The notes: a model not told the origin generated them from the sequence alone. DNA of 64,000 nt from Bradyrhizobium sp. LTSP885 (GCF_000938305.1 NZ_JYMT01000038.1:380136-444135), one strand, 5' to 3'. Positions 15,678 through 25,693 are shown, counted from the first letter of the stretch. Program-made: numbers and translations.

Positions 15678-17084
15678 TCACGCATCCTGCGGCACGGTTG
15701 CAACGGCCGCGCGGCGTCGCGTCGGCAAGAACAATCCCGCGATCGCGCCTGCGAACGATAGTATCGCCGCAAGGCTCATCGCCGCGGCAAATCCGCTGGT
15801 GAAATGAATGGCGGAGTCGGCCGCGCCATTGGCCGAGAAGCTCGCCACCAGCGCCGCGACACCGAACATCCCGCCAAGGAAGCGGCCCATGTTGAAGATG
15901 CCCGACGCCTTGCCCATTTCGGTGACCGGCACTGAACCGAGGACGGCATTCTGCGCCGCCGGCATCGCCATCGACACGCCGACCCCGGCGAGCACCAGCG
16001 GCACGACCAACGCGGAGTAGGGCACCGAGGGACTCACGATCTCGGCGATCCAGCCGAGCCCGATCGCCTGCATCAGCAGGCCGGTCACGACCAGCGTCCG
16101 TTCGCCGAACCGGTTGACGACGGCGCCGGCGATCGGTGCGGTGACGAACAGTGTCGCGGTCCAGGGCAACAGCCGAAGTCCGGCACCGAGCGCGTCGAAG
16201 CCGAGCGTGATCTGCAGGAACTGCGGCAGCAGGAACAGCACACCATACATCGCGGCATAGAACAGCACGCTCGCGGCCATGCCGGACGCAAATGGCCTCG
16301 ACGCGAACAGCCGCAGCGGCACCATTGGTGCTGCGGCGCGCAGCTCCCACGGCACGAAGCCGGCCGCGAAGGCGACGCCGGCGATCAGCGTGCCGATCAC
16401 TTCTGCGCTCGCCCATCCGACGGCGTTGCCGCGCAACAGGCTCCAGACCAGCGCCAGCGCGGCGAGGGCGACGAGCAACAACCCGGTGATATCGAGCGGT
16501 GCGGCCGGGCCGAAGCTTTCGCGCAAGCGCGCCCGCACCAGCGCGATCGCGACCAGGCCGATCGGCAGGTTGATCCAGAAGATCCAGCGCCAGCCGAGAT
16601 GCTCGGTGATGAAGCCGCCGATCGCGGGGCCGATGATCAGCGCGCATCCGGTGATGCCGCTGAAAATGCCGAGTGCGCGGGCGCGCTCCTCGCGGCCGAA
16701 GGCGCTGCTCAGGATCGCCATCGCCAGCGGCATCACCAGCGCCGCGCCGGCGCCCTGCAACGCGCGGGCGGCGATCAGCGCTGCGGCGTTGCCGGCCAGT
16801 GCGCAGGCCGCGGAAGCCATCACGAACAGGGCGATCCCGGCCGCGAACATGCTGCGGCGCCCGAAGCGGTCGCCGAGCGCCGCGCCGGTCAGCAGCAGCA
16901 CGGCAAAAGTCAGGTTGAAGGCGTTGACGGTCCATTGCAGCGTTTGCAGCGAGCTACTGAGCTCGGCGCGGATGGTCGCGAATGCCGTCGTGATGATCAT
17001 GGTGTCCAGCGCCATCATGAAGGATGCAAGTGCGGTGATGCCGAGCACCCAGCGCTGTTCGGCGCGATTGTCGGGGGTCTGCAT
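15678..17084 (-). CDS. MFS transporter, DHA2 (EmrB/QacA-like, 14 TM)
   Basis: A 468-residue drug:H+ antiporter-type permease with about 14 hydrophobic helices. Motif C (GPAIGGFI) and the loop motif GDRFGRRSMF typical of 14-TM multidrug exporters are visible. The ATG at 17084 is behind GGGAG and gives the correct first helix; the longer open frame upstream is non-homologous. It diverges from the ABM-like/ECF sigma pair at 17253, with a strong inverted repeat at 17154-17193 between them, so the sigma factor may control it. The substrate is unknown. Confidence 0.88.
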   Translation of the reverse strand: MQTPDNRAEQRWVLGITALASFMMALDTMIITTAFATIRAELSSSLQTLQWTVNAFNLTFAVLLLTGAALGDRFGRRSMFAAGIALFVMASAACALAGNAAALIAARALQGAGAALVMPLAMAILSSAFGREERARALGIFSGITGCALIIGPAIGGFITEHLGWRWIFWINLPIGLVAIALVRARLRESFGPAAPLDITGLLLVALAALALVWSLLRGNAVGWASAEVIGTLIAGVAFAAGFVPWELRAAAPMVPLRLFASRPFASGMAASVLFYAAMYGVLFLLPQFLQITLGFDALGAGLRLLPWTATLFVTAPIAGAVVNRFGERTLVVTGLLMQAIGLGWIAEIVSPSVPYSALVVPLVLAGVGVSMAMPAAQNAVLGSVPVTEMGKASGIFNMGRFLGGMFGVAALVASFSANGAADSAIHFTSGFAAAMSLAAILSFAGAIAGLFLPTRRRAAVATVPQDA

Positions 17085-17153
17085 GGTTGGTCTCCCTTGT
17101 CGCGCCACCCTGTTGCGGCGCGCTTTGCCGGCAAGACGAGGCGGGAGAGCCAG

Positions 17154-17193
17154 AGGATGCGGCCGCGAAAATATCTTTGTCGGGCCGCATCCT
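17154..17193. promoter_or_regulatory. 11-bp perfect inverted repeat in the MFS/ECF divergent promoter region
   Basis: AGGATGCGGCC (17154-17164) and GGCCGCATCCT (17183-17193) are perfect inverted copies 18 bases apart, around an AT-rich centre containing AAAATATCTTT. The site could be an operator for a dimeric regulator or an mRNA hairpin before the start at 17253. Confidence 0.55.
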
Positions 17194-17252
17194 TTGGCGG
17201 CCGGCAAACGTCCTTGGGGGGACGACAACCTTTTGTTCCCAAGGAGAGACCC

Positions 17253-17561
17253 ATGCGACGGACCCTGATCAGGTATAAAACCCGGCCGGAGATCGCGGAC
17301 CGGAATGCCGAGCTTGTGGCGGCGGTGTTTGCCGAGCTGAACGCGGCAAAGCCGGACGGCGTGCGTTACCTGACGCTGCGCCTGGAAGATGATACGTTCC
17401 TGCACTTCGTCGAGGCTGCGACCGAGGACGGCTCGAGCCCGATCCCGAAGCTCAAGGCGTTTCAGGTGTTCCAGGACGGCATTCGCGACCGTTGCGTCGA
17501 GCCGCCGCTGGTCCGGGCGGTCGGTATCGTCGGCAATTATCGGATGCTGGATGAGGCCTGA
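17253..17561 (+). CDS. Small ABM-like protein upstream of ECF sigma factor
   Basis: A 102-residue protein of alternating strands and helices (RRTLIRYKTRPEIAD, then YLTLRLEDDTFLHFVE, then FQVFQDGIRDR). The pattern resembles the dimeric alpha/beta-barrel antibiotic-biosynthesis-monooxygenase fold; this is recognition by pattern only. AAGGAGAGACCC precedes the ATG. It ends 19 bases before the sigma factor gene, so the two form an operon. Genes beside ECF factors that carry a SnoaL-like C-terminal domain often encode small redox or oxidoreductase-like proteins; this one may be the sensor or a regulated enzyme. Confidence 0.7.
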   Translation: MRRTLIRYKTRPEIADRNAELVAAVFAELNAAKPDGVRYLTLRLEDDTFLHFVEAATEDGSSPIPKLKAFQVFQDGIRDRCVEPPLVRAVGIVGNYRMLDEA

Positions 17562-17580
17562 ACAGACCGGGCGAGGAACG

Positions 17581-18480
17581 ATGACATCACCTCCTGATCC
17601 GCCGGCGGCGACCGATATCGACGCATTGCTGGCAGCGACGCGGCCAAGACTGCATCGCTACTGTGCGCGCATGGTCGGCTCGGTCATCGACGGCGAGGAC
17701 GTGCTGCAGGATGCGCTGATCAAGGCAGTGGAAGCATTCGCTTCCGCTGTGCCGATCCAGAACCCGCAAGCCTGGCTGTTCCGCATCGCGCACAATACCG
17801 CGCTTGATTTCCTGCGTCGCCGCAACCGGCTGGAGGCGCTGCGTTCGGCTGAGGAGGTGGAGATGATTGCCGACCGGCTCGACGACGTGGAAAGCCGCCA
17901 GATCGCCGCGACCAGCCTGCGCACCTTCATGCGCCTGCCGGTGGCGCAGCGCTCCAGCGTGATCCTGATGGACGTGTTGGGCTGCTCGCTTGCGGAAGTC
18001 TGCGGCATCATGGATTTCAGCCTGCCCGCGGTGAAGGCCGCGTTGCATCGCGGGCGTACGCAGCTGCGCGAATTCGCACGCGAGCCTGACGATGCGCCGC
18101 GGCCCGGGCTGTCGGACGCGGATCGTCTCAGGTTGAATGCCTATGTCAGCCATTTCAACGCCCGCGACTTCGACGCGATCAGGGCGATGATCGCCGACGA
18201 CATCAGGCTCGAACTCGTCAACCGCACCAGGCTGAACGGCAAGGCTGAAGTGTCGACCTATTTCGGCAATTATTCGAAGATCGATGACTGGCGCCTGGTG
18301 GCCGGGCAGGTCGACGGACGTCCCGCGATCCTGGTGTTCGATCCGAATGAGCCGGACCGGCCGAAATATTTCATGCTGCTGAACTGGTCCGCCGACAAGG
18401 TCGCAACGATCAGGGACTTTCGCCACGCGGCTTATGTCATCGATGGCGCGGAGTGCGTGGTGGATGGAGGGTCTGTTTGA
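17581..18480 (+). CDS. ECF RNA polymerase sigma factor with SnoaL-like C-terminal domain
   Basis: A 299-residue sigma-70 factor of the ECF type (SigJ/ECF41-like group). Region 2 lies at about residues 18-85 (RLHRYCARMVGSVIDGEDVL), region 4 at ~120-165 (SLAEVCGIMDFSLPAVKAALHRGR). A SnoaL-like domain fills ~175-299 in place of a separate anti-sigma factor. In ECF41 members that extension controls activity. It forms an operon with the ABM-like gene, and the divergent MFS exporter is a likely target. No anti-sigma gene is near, as usual for this group. The ATG follows GAGGAACG. Confidence 0.87.
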   Translation: MTSPPDPPAATDIDALLAATRPRLHRYCARMVGSVIDGEDVLQDALIKAVEAFASAVPIQNPQAWLFRIAHNTALDFLRRRNRLEALRSAEEVEMIADRLDDVESRQIAATSLRTFMRLPVAQRSSVILMDVLGCSLAEVCGIMDFSLPAVKAALHRGRTQLREFAREPDDAPRPGLSDADRLRLNAYVSHFNARDFDAIRAMIADDIRLELVNRTRLNGKAEVSTYFGNYSKIDDWRLVAGQVDGRPAILVFDPNEPDRPKYFMLLNWSADKVATIRDFRHAAYVIDGAECVVDGGSV

Positions 18481-18504
18481 AGTTGGAACGCGAAACCAAC
18501 CCCA

Positions 18505-18626
18505 CGTCGTCCCGGGCTTGACCCGGGACCCATAACCACAAATGCGAATTGTTGTGCGACGCTGTGGCTCCAGCCTTCGCGAAATCAGCAACGGTGGTTA
18601 TGGGTCCCGGCCTTCGCCGGGACGAC
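18505..18626. repeat. Dispersed palindromic intergenic repeat, family B (CGTCGTCCCGG...GGGACCCATAACCAC type)
   Basis: The left arm CGTCGTCCCGGGCTTGACCC continues into GGGACCCATAACCAC. The right arm GGTTATGGGTCCCGGCC ends GGGACGAC. Arms are inverted copies around a ~50-base centre. It separates the convergent sigma factor and DUF805 genes. Relatives lie at 42753-42875 and 61669-61717. Confidence 0.85.
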
Positions 18627-18642
18627 AGTTGTGAGTGGAACG

Positions 18643-19188
18643 CTACCGCGTCCGGCCGCCGAATTCGCCGTTGCTGACGCGCGCGATGCGATTGGCGGCT
18701 GGAGCCGGCGCGTCGCTCTTGCGCCAGGCGCCATCGGTTGTCCCGCTACGGCCGCGCGGCTGCGCCGGCGCGTCTTCGGAATACCCGCCCGGCCAGAAGA
18801 ACAAAGCGAGCGTCAGCCCGGTATTGACGAGCGCGCCGACCACCGTGCCGGTGTGCTGATAGGTCAGCGCATATTCCGGGAATTTGCCGGCGACGACGTA
18901 GTCGATCACGACCAGGGCGACCCATCCCACCATCACGCAGACCGGATCCCAGCCGATGTCGCGGATGCGCATCGACTGCAGCATGAAGTTGATGGCGAGC
19001 AGGGCAAAGAAGGCAATGACGACTTGCGGACTGTTCGCGGCCTGGGCCAGCAGCACATCATGGTTTCGTGGCAAGCTGCCGATGATCGCCGCGAGGATCA
19101 GCGCGAAGCCGATGCCGAGCCCGAAGGTGCCGACTACGAAGGTCAGCCGGCCAATCCGGGCGTTGAAGCCGAACAGGTAACTCAACAT
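18643..19188 (-). CDS. DUF805 family membrane protein
   Basis: A 181-residue inner-membrane protein. It opens MLSYLFGFNARIGRLTFVVG, the characteristic start of DUF805 (YhaH/YhaI-like) proteins. Four hydrophobic helices follow (about residues 13-35, 48-68, 75-95 and 110-135). The last ~45 residues form a polar, Arg/Pro/Ala-rich cytoplasmic tail. The ATG at 19188 starts right at the conserved N-terminus; longer frames add unrelated sequence. The function of the family is unknown. It is monocistronic. Confidence 0.78.
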   Translation of the reverse strand: MLSYLFGFNARIGRLTFVVGTFGLGIGFALILAAIIGSLPRNHDVLLAQAANSPQVVIAFFALLAINFMLQSMRIRDIGWDPVCVMVGWVALVVIDYVVAGKFPEYALTYQHTGTVVGALVNTGLTLALFFWPGGYSEDAPAQPRGRSGTTDGAWRKSDAPAPAANRIARVSNGEFGGRTR

Positions 19189-19601
19189 GTCACGCTTCCC
19201 TTTCGGCAAAGCTTCGCCCGTCAGTGCTTTCGAGACCATGAAGCGTTGGCCGGCGTGTGGGCGCGTGGTTTCCGGTTGCTTTACCGAATGCGTAAATCCT
19301 GCTGCGGTGCGCCGAGGGGGTTTGGGTTGGGGTTTTGGGATTTGGGTTTTTCGGGGAGACGCCTGCGACAATAGTTGCCCTCGCAACCGGCATTATATTT
19401 CTTGCCACGGCCGGTTTCGACGAATTATGGTGCAAGGTGCTGGGGTATGCGCCGAAGGTTCTAAAGCCGGGGCGTCGGTTCATGCTTGCTGCAGACTTGC
19501 GATATCGCGCACAAAACACGTCACTGAGAACGGCGCGCGCAAAGCGCGGAGCCAGGCCGGGTTCGCGGGCTGGCGGGACTTTGCTGAGGAGGGGAGTGAC
19601 T
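19189..19601. other. 413-base intergenic region upstream of the ABC transporter operon
   Basis: The region holds the divergent promoters of the DUF805 gene and the ABC transporter operon. The part from about 19310 has a T/G-rich stretch (19319-19351) and then the palindrome at 19374-19387, followed by an AT-rich TTATATTT at 19393-19400. The open frame running in from 19335 lacks coding character before the signal peptide at 19602. No RNA gene is recognised. Confidence 0.5.
19374..19387. promoter_or_regulatory. GTTGC-N4-GCAAC palindrome (candidate shared operator, copy 3)
   Basis: GTTGCCCTCGCAAC lies 214 bases before the ABC transporter binding-protein gene. It shares the core TTGCCYTMGCAAC with 7777-7790 and 14090-14103, and AT-rich promoter-like sequence follows immediately. 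Confidence 0.55.
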
Positions 19602-20786
19602 ATGAAAAAGGCATTTTGGCTGGCAAGCGCCATGGCCGTGGTTTCGGCTCTGGCGCTGGCGCAGCCCGCGACGGCGGCTGACAGCATCAAGATCGGGTTT
19701 GTCTCGACCTTCAGCGGCCCGACTGCCGTGATCGGCAACGACATGCGCAATTCCTTCGAGCTCGCCCTCGACCATCTGGGCCGCAAGATCGACGGCAAGC
19801 CGGTCGAGGTGATCTACGAGGACGACCAGCAGAAGCCCGACGTTGGCAAGCAGAAGACCGAGAAGCTGGTGCAGTCCGACAAGGTCGACTTCATCGTCGG
19901 CTATATCTGGTCGAACGTGCTGCTGGCGTCGCTGAAGACCGCGGCCGACTCGAAGACCTTCCTGATCTCGGCCAACGCCGGTCCGTCGCAGCTCGCCGGC
20001 GAGCTGTGCTCGCCCTACACCTTCTCGACTTCCTGGCAGAACGACCAGACGCCCGCCGCGATGGGCCTTTACATGAACCAGAAGGGCGTCAAGTCGGTGT
20101 TCCTGATCGGCCCGAACTACGCGGCCGGTAAGGACATGCTCGCCGGGTTGAAGAGCACCTTCAAGGGTGAGGTGGTCGGCGAGGAATACACGGTGTGGCC
20201 GAGCCAGCTCGACTTCTCCGCCGAGCTGTCGAAAGCGCGCAACTCCAAGGCCGAGTCGATCTTCGTGTTCTATCCGGGCGCGGCGGGCGTCCAGTTCCTG
20301 AACCAGTATGCCCAGGCTGGCATCAAGGCGCAGATCCCGCTCTACACGGCGTTCACCGTCGACGAATTGTCGCTGCCGCTGCAGAAGGACAACGCGATCG
20401 GCATCCCCGGCGCGCAGGAATGGGTCAACGATTTGCCGAACGCCGAGAACAAGAAGTTCGTCGAGGACTACCGCAAGAAGTACACTGGCCTGCGCCCGAC
20501 CTATTACGGCGCCCAGGCTTATGACGCCGCCCAGCTCATCAACAGCGCCGTCGTCGCGGTGAAGGGCGATCTCACCAAGAAGGACGAGATGAAGGCCGAG
20601 ATGGAGAAGGCCAACTTCAAGTCGCTGCGTGGTCCCTTCAAGTACGGCAGCAACCACATCCCGATCCAGAACTTCTATTTGCAGGACGTGGTCAAGGACG
20701 CCGACGGTGCGCTCTCGCTGAAGACGGTCGCGACCATCGTCAAGGACGACCAGGACCGCTTCCACGACAAGTGTTCGATGAAGTGA
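19602..20786 (+). CDS. ABC transporter periplasmic substrate-binding protein
   Basis: A 394-residue type I periplasmic binding protein. It has a clean Sec signal peptide (MKKAFWLASAMAV..., cleavage near TAA|D, residue ~26) and a mature start DSIKIGFVSTFSGPTAVIG. GAGGAGGGGAG precedes the ATG at 19602. It is distinct in sequence from the paralogous pair at 4679/9780. It heads a transporter set with LivHMGF genes 260 bases downstream, separated by a family A repeat. Family members bind branched-chain amino acids, amides or aromatic acids. The shared palindrome upstream and the surrounding genes favour an aromatic acid. Confidence 0.87.
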   Translation: MKKAFWLASAMAVVSALALAQPATAADSIKIGFVSTFSGPTAVIGNDMRNSFELALDHLGRKIDGKPVEVIYEDDQQKPDVGKQKTEKLVQSDKVDFIVGYIWSNVLLASLKTAADSKTFLISANAGPSQLAGELCSPYTFSTSWQNDQTPAAMGLYMNQKGVKSVFLIGPNYAAGKDMLAGLKSTFKGEVVGEEYTVWPSQLDFSAELSKARNSKAESIFVFYPGAAGVQFLNQYAQAGIKAQIPLYTAFTVDELSLPLQKDNAIGIPGAQEWVNDLPNAENKKFVEDYRKKYTGLRPTYYGAQAYDAAQLINSAVVAVKGDLTKKDEMKAEMEKANFKSLRGPFKYGSNHIPIQNFYLQDVVKDADGALSLKTVATIVKDDQDRFHDKCSMK

Positions 20787-20822
20787 TTTTTGGGCGCCCT
20801 TTGGCGTGCGGCTTGCTTTGTT

Positions 20823-20973
20823 CACCTCGCCCCGCTCTTGCGGGGAGAGGTCAATCGCGAAGCGATTGGGTGAGGGGCTCTATCCGCGAGCTGAACTCGT
20901 GGAGACAGCCCGTCACCCCAACCCTCTCAGGGCGAGCTATGCTCGTCCCGGCCCCGCAAGAGCGGGGCGAGGG
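20823..20973. repeat. Dispersed palindromic intergenic repeat, family A
   Basis: CACCTCGCCCCGCTCTTGCGGGGAGAGG at the left and CCCCGCAAGAGCGGGGCGAGG at the right are inverted copies, with GGGTGAGGGGC/GTCACCCCAACCC arms inside. It lies between the binding-protein gene and livH, a position where such hairpins often keep the binding-protein mRNA more abundant than the permease mRNA. Confidence 0.85.
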
Positions 20974-21045
20974 AGAATAATCAACAAGCCGTAAATGCGG
21001 CGGCGCAGATGCCGCTGTTTTGTTTCAGCCTGATATGAAGGGTCC

Positions 21046-21963
21046 ATGTATCTCGTCGTCGAACAACTCCTGAACGGCCTGCAGTTCGGCCTGCTGCTGT
21101 TCCTGCTCGCAGCCGGCCTGACGCTGGTGTTCGGCATCATGGATTTCGTCAATCTGGCGCATGGCTCGCTCTACATGATGGGCGCCTATTTCGCGGCAAC
21201 CTTCGTGGCGTGGACCGGCAGCTTCGTGCTCGGCGCGCTGTTGGCGCTCGGCGCCACGCTGCTGCTCGGCATCGCGCTGGAATATGTCGCGCTCCGGCAT
21301 CTCTATGGCCGCGATCATCTCGACCAGGTGCTGGCGACCTTCGGCCTGATCCTGTTCTTCAACGATGCTGTCAGGCTGATCTGGGGCCCGGCCGGCCTCG
21401 CGCTGCCGCTGCCGGTCTGGCTGACCGTGCCGGTCGAGATCATCCCCGGCGTGTTCTACCCGGCCTATCGGCTCATGATCATCGCGGTCGCGCTGGCGGT
21501 CGCCGCGCTGCTCTATCTGGTCGTGATGCGCACCCGCGTCGGCATGCTGATCCGCGCCGGCGCCTCCAACCGCGAGATGATCGGTGCGCTCGGCATCAAC
21601 ATCAAGCTGCTGTTCACCCTGGTGTTCGGTCTCGGCGCCGCGCTCGCCGGCCTTGCCGGACTAATGCAGGCGCCGATCCTCACCGTGCAGATCGGCATGG
21701 GCGAGAACATCCTGATCCTCGCCTTTGTCATCATCGTGATCGGCGGCATCGGCTCGATCCGCGGCGCGTTCATGGCCGCGATCTTCGTCGGCGTCATCGA
21801 TACGATGGGCCGTGCCTTCCTGCCGGATCTGCTGCGCAAGGTGCTGAGTGGGGCTGCGGCCTCGACCGCCGCACCCGCGCTGTCCTCGATGCTGATCTAC
21901 CTTTTGATGGCGATCATCCTCGTGGTCCGGCCGGAGGGGCTGTTTCCGGCCGCCAAGCGATGA
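21046..21963 (+). CDS. livH: Branched-chain amino acid-type ABC transporter permease LivH
   Basis: A 305-residue inner-membrane permease with about eight hydrophobic helices. The N-terminus (EQLLNGLQFGLLLFLLAAGLTLVFGIMDFVN) and the EAA-like region around MGENILILAFVIIVIGGIGS are typical of LivH. It pairs with LivM to form the channel. Its TGA overlaps the start of livM (ATGATG), so the two are translationally coupled. The substrate is set by the binding protein at 19602 and possibly by the orphan binding proteins at 4679 and 9780. Confidence 0.92.
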   Translation: MYLVVEQLLNGLQFGLLLFLLAAGLTLVFGIMDFVNLAHGSLYMMGAYFAATFVAWTGSFVLGALLALGATLLLGIALEYVALRHLYGRDHLDQVLATFGLILFFNDAVRLIWGPAGLALPLPVWLTVPVEIIPGVFYPAYRLMIIAVALAVAALLYLVVMRTRVGMLIRAGASNREMIGALGINIKLLFTLVFGLGAALAGLAGLMQAPILTVQIGMGENILILAFVIIVIGGIGSIRGAFMAAIFVGVIDTMGRAFLPDLLRKVLSGAAASTAAPALSSMLIYLLMAIILVVRPEGLFPAAKR

Positions 21964-22899
21964 TGCCCAAGCTCAACGTCTCCAATTCAGTCGCGGCGCT
22001 ACTCTGCGCCGCCCTGGTCCTGCTGCCGGTCTATTCGGCTGTCACAGGCAATATCTTCATTCTCACGCTGTTCACCCGCATCGTGATCTACGCACTGGCC
22101 GCCGCGAGCCTGAACCTGATCATGGGCTATGGCGGCATGATGAGTTTTGGTCACGCCGCCTATCTCGGCGTTGGCGGCTATGCGGTCGGCATCCTCGCCG
22201 CCGAGGGCATCGGCTCCGGCTTCATCCAGTGGCCGGTGGCGCTCGCGGTTTCCGCGCTGTTCGCCCTGGTCATTGGCGCGCTCAGTCTGCGCACCCGCGG
22301 CGTCTACTTCATCATGATCACGCTGGCCTTTGCGCAGATGGCCTATTACGTCACCTCCGGCCTGTCGCGTTACGGCGGTGACGACGGCCTCACCGTCTAC
22401 AAGCGCAGCGATTTTGCCGGGCTGATCAACCTCTCGAACCGCTCGCAATTCTATTACCTCTGCCTCGCCTGCCTGTTCGGCGGGCTCTATCTGATCTGGC
22501 GCATCGTCAATTCGCGCTTCGGCCTGGTGGTGCAGGGCGTCCGCTCCAACGAGCAGCGCATGCAGGCGATCGGCTTCCACGCCAACCGCTACCGGCTGGT
22601 CTGCTTCGTCATTGCCGGCACCATCTGCGGCCTCGCCGGCGCACTGCTCGCCAACAACACCGATTTCGTCAGCCCTGCCGTGATGTACTGGACCCGCTCC
22701 GGCGATCTGATGGTGATGGTGATCCTCGGCGGCATGGGTTCGCTGTTTGGCCCTGTGATCGGCGCGATCGTCTATCTCCTGCTCGAGGAACTGCTGTCGC
22801 AGGTCACCGAATATTCGGGGCTGATCCTGGGTCCGGTGCTGCTGCTGATCGTGGTGTTCGCGCGCGGCGGCATCATGGGCCTGCTCGGGAGGATGAGTC

Positions 22900-22907
<8 letters not shown>
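21960..22907 (+). CDS. livM: Branched-chain amino acid-type ABC transporter permease LivM
   Basis: A 315-residue inner-membrane permease with about nine hydrophobic helices. The LivM signature SLNLIMGYGGMMSFGHAAYLGVG is near residue 45 and the cytoplasmic coupling segment VRSNEQRMQAIGF near 195. The first ATG at 21960 overlaps the livH stop; a second ATG follows directly. The stop lies past the GTG start of livG, an 8-base overlap. It works as a heterodimer with LivH. Confidence 0.92.
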
Positions 22908-23671
<764 letters not shown>

Positions 23672-23679
<8 letters not shown>

Positions 23680-24406
23680 AACAAAAGTGGCTGATGGCGA
23701 GAACCTGCTTGAAGTCGATGCGATCGAGACCTGCTATGGCCTCAGCCAGGTGCTGTTCGGCCTGTCGTTGCAGATCAAGGCAGGCGAGATGGTCGCGCTG
23801 ATGGGCCGCAACGGCATGGGCAAGACCACGACGGTCCGCTCGATCATGGGCCTGACGCCCGCCCGCGCCGGCGCCATCCGCTTCGCCGGGGAGCAGGTGC
23901 GTGGGCTGCCGTCCTACAGAATCGCAAAACTCGGTATCGGGCTTGTCCCAGAGGGACGCCAAATCTTTCCGAACCTGACGGTGCGGGAAAATCTTGTCGC
24001 CGCGTCAGGCAATCGCCTCGGCAGCCGTGATCCCTGGACGCTGGAAAAAATCCACGCGCTGTTTCCGCGGCTCGCCGAGCGCGGCAGCAACATGGGCGTC
24101 ACGCTGTCCGGTGGCGAGCAGCAGATGCTCGCGATCGGCCGCGCGCTGATGACCAATCCGAAATTGCTGATCCTCGACGAGGCCACCGAAGGCCTCGCGC
24201 CGCTGATCCGCGACGAGATCTGGAGCTGTCTGTCGATGCTCAAGGCACAGGGGCAGTCGGTGCTCGTGATCGACAAGAACGTCGGAAACCTCTCCCGCAT
24301 CGCCGACCGCCACTACATCATCGAGCGCGGCCGGACGGTGTGGAGCGGCACCAGCGAGCAGCTGATCGCAGAGCCGGATTTGCAGCATCGCTATTTGGGA
24401 ATTTGA
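23672..24406 (+). CDS. livF: ABC transporter ATP-binding protein LivF
   Basis: A 244-residue ATPase subunit. Walker A is GRNGMGKTTT (~residue 43), the LivF motif GLVPEGRQIFPNLTV near 95, the signature LSGGEQQMLAIGRAL near 148 and Walker B LLILDEATEGLAP near 170. The usual switch His of VEH is replaced: the segment reads VLVIDKNVGNL, so Asp/Lys stand where His is common. LivF members often vary here. It overlaps livG by 8 bases and is the last gene of the transporter, only 15 bases from the convergent MFS gene. Confidence 0.92.
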
Positions 24407-24421
24407 ACGAGGCTCGTTGTT

Positions 24422-25693
24422 CTATTCTGCAGGGCTTTCAATCACCTCTGTTCGGCCGACTTTATCCCGGGCGAGGATCATCAGCAGCGCGACGATGATG
24501 GCCTCGATGATCGCAAAGGCGGCGAAGGCGCCGGTGAACGAACCGCCGGAGGCGTTGATGATGGCTCCCATCAACCACGGCGCCACAAACGCCGAGAATA
24601 TCCCGAACACTTCGGCATAGCCGATCGCGGCCGGGGCGAGCGCGTCGGAATATTTCTCGCTCAGCAGCGCGAAAATCGCTCCGCCACCCAGCAGGGCGAT
24701 CCCGCTGATTGCGGCCAGCAGCACCAGTGCTGCGAACGGCAGCGGCGTGACGACGCTCCAGAGAAACATCAGCGCGGTCAGGAACGCCAGCAAGGCGGTA
24801 AGCTTGATCATGAAGAGCTTCCCGAGCCGATCGGACATGTAGCCGCCGATCACGAGGAAGACCACTTGGGACAGGCCCATCACGGTGCCGATCACGGCTC
24901 CGGCTTCCGGAGGCATATGCTGGACGGTGATGAAGGCGGGGACTACCCAGGTGGCGGTGCCCGCGATCGCGAAGGTGCAGGCGACGATGCCGAAGCCGCC
25001 GACGGCGATCCATTTCGAGCGGAAGATTTCGCCGAGCGGCAGCGTCTCGCGCGCCGTTTCGTTGCCCCAGCTGAAATTGGCGATGCCGAGTTCGCGCGGA
25101 CCGTTGCGCACCACAAGGGCGTCGATGACAGCGACGATCAGCGTGCCGATCGCGAGCACGGCGAAGAAGGTGCGCCAGCTGGTGGCGAGTGTCAGCGGAA
25201 TGCCGAGTGCGAAATCCATGGTGATGGCAAGGCTGTAGGCTGCCAGGATCAGGCCGACGACGGAGCCGCGCCGGCTCTGCGGGAACCAGCCGAAGATCAG
25301 CTTCATGTTGCCGATGAAGATGCCGGCATCGAAGAAGCCGATCACGAGCCGCAGCACGACGAGCTGGAGGTAGCTCTGCACGAACACCTGCAACACCATG
25401 CCGAGCCCGGTGCCTGCGAGCCCGATCAGCAGCATGTTGCGTGCGGACATCGAGCGGCTGACCGGAGACCAGACCACCATGCCGACGCCATAGGTGAGCG
25501 CGAAGATGCCCTGGGCGAGGCCGGCCTCGGCAGGATTGAGCTTGAGCGTCTCGGATACGAAGGGAAGCACGGCGGCGAACGCGTACCAGTCCGCGGCGAG
25601 AAAGATCTCGCACAGGATCGCGAGCATCAGCATCCCTTTTTGCCAGCGTGCAATGCTCTGGCGATCGGTCTCGGCAATGGTGGTCCAGCTCAT
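24422..25693 (-). CDS. MFS transporter (12 TM)
   Basis: A 423-residue major facilitator permease with about 12 hydrophobic helices and a cytoplasmic loop between helices 6 and 7 (~residues 195-225). The segment SPVSRSMSARNMLL is the loop 2-3 region. The ATG at 25693 is followed by a polar leader. It is the last gene of the minus-strand operon headed by the flavin monooxygenase at 28892, 46 bases after the cupin gene. It probably imports the compound the operon degrades or exports a product. The substrate family is not recognisable. Confidence 0.85.
   Translation of the reverse strand: MSWTTIAETDRQSIARWQKGMLMLAILCEIFLAADWYAFAAVLPFVSETLKLNPAEAGLAQGIFALTYGVGMVVWSPVSRSMSARNMLLIGLAGTGLGMVLQVFVQSYLQLVVLRLVIGFFDAGIFIGNMKLIFGWFPQSRRGSVVGLILAAYSLAITMDFALGIPLTLATSWRTFFAVLAIGTLIVAVIDALVVRNGPRELGIANFSWGNETARETLPLGEIFRSKWIAVGGFGIVACTFAIAGTATWVVPAFITVQHMPPEAGAVIGTVMGLSQVVFLVIGGYMSDRLGKLFMIKLTALLAFLTALMFLWSVVTPLPFAALVLLAAISGIALLGGGAIFALLSEKYSDALAPAAIGYAEVFGIFSAFVAPWLMGAIINASGGSFTGAFAAFAIIEAIIVALLMILARDKVGRTEVIESPAE

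Noticed and set aside
19335..19601. N-terminal extension of the binding protein at 19602
   Set aside because: The signal peptide and a strong ribosome site begin at 19602; upstream codons have no family similarity and cover the palindrome.
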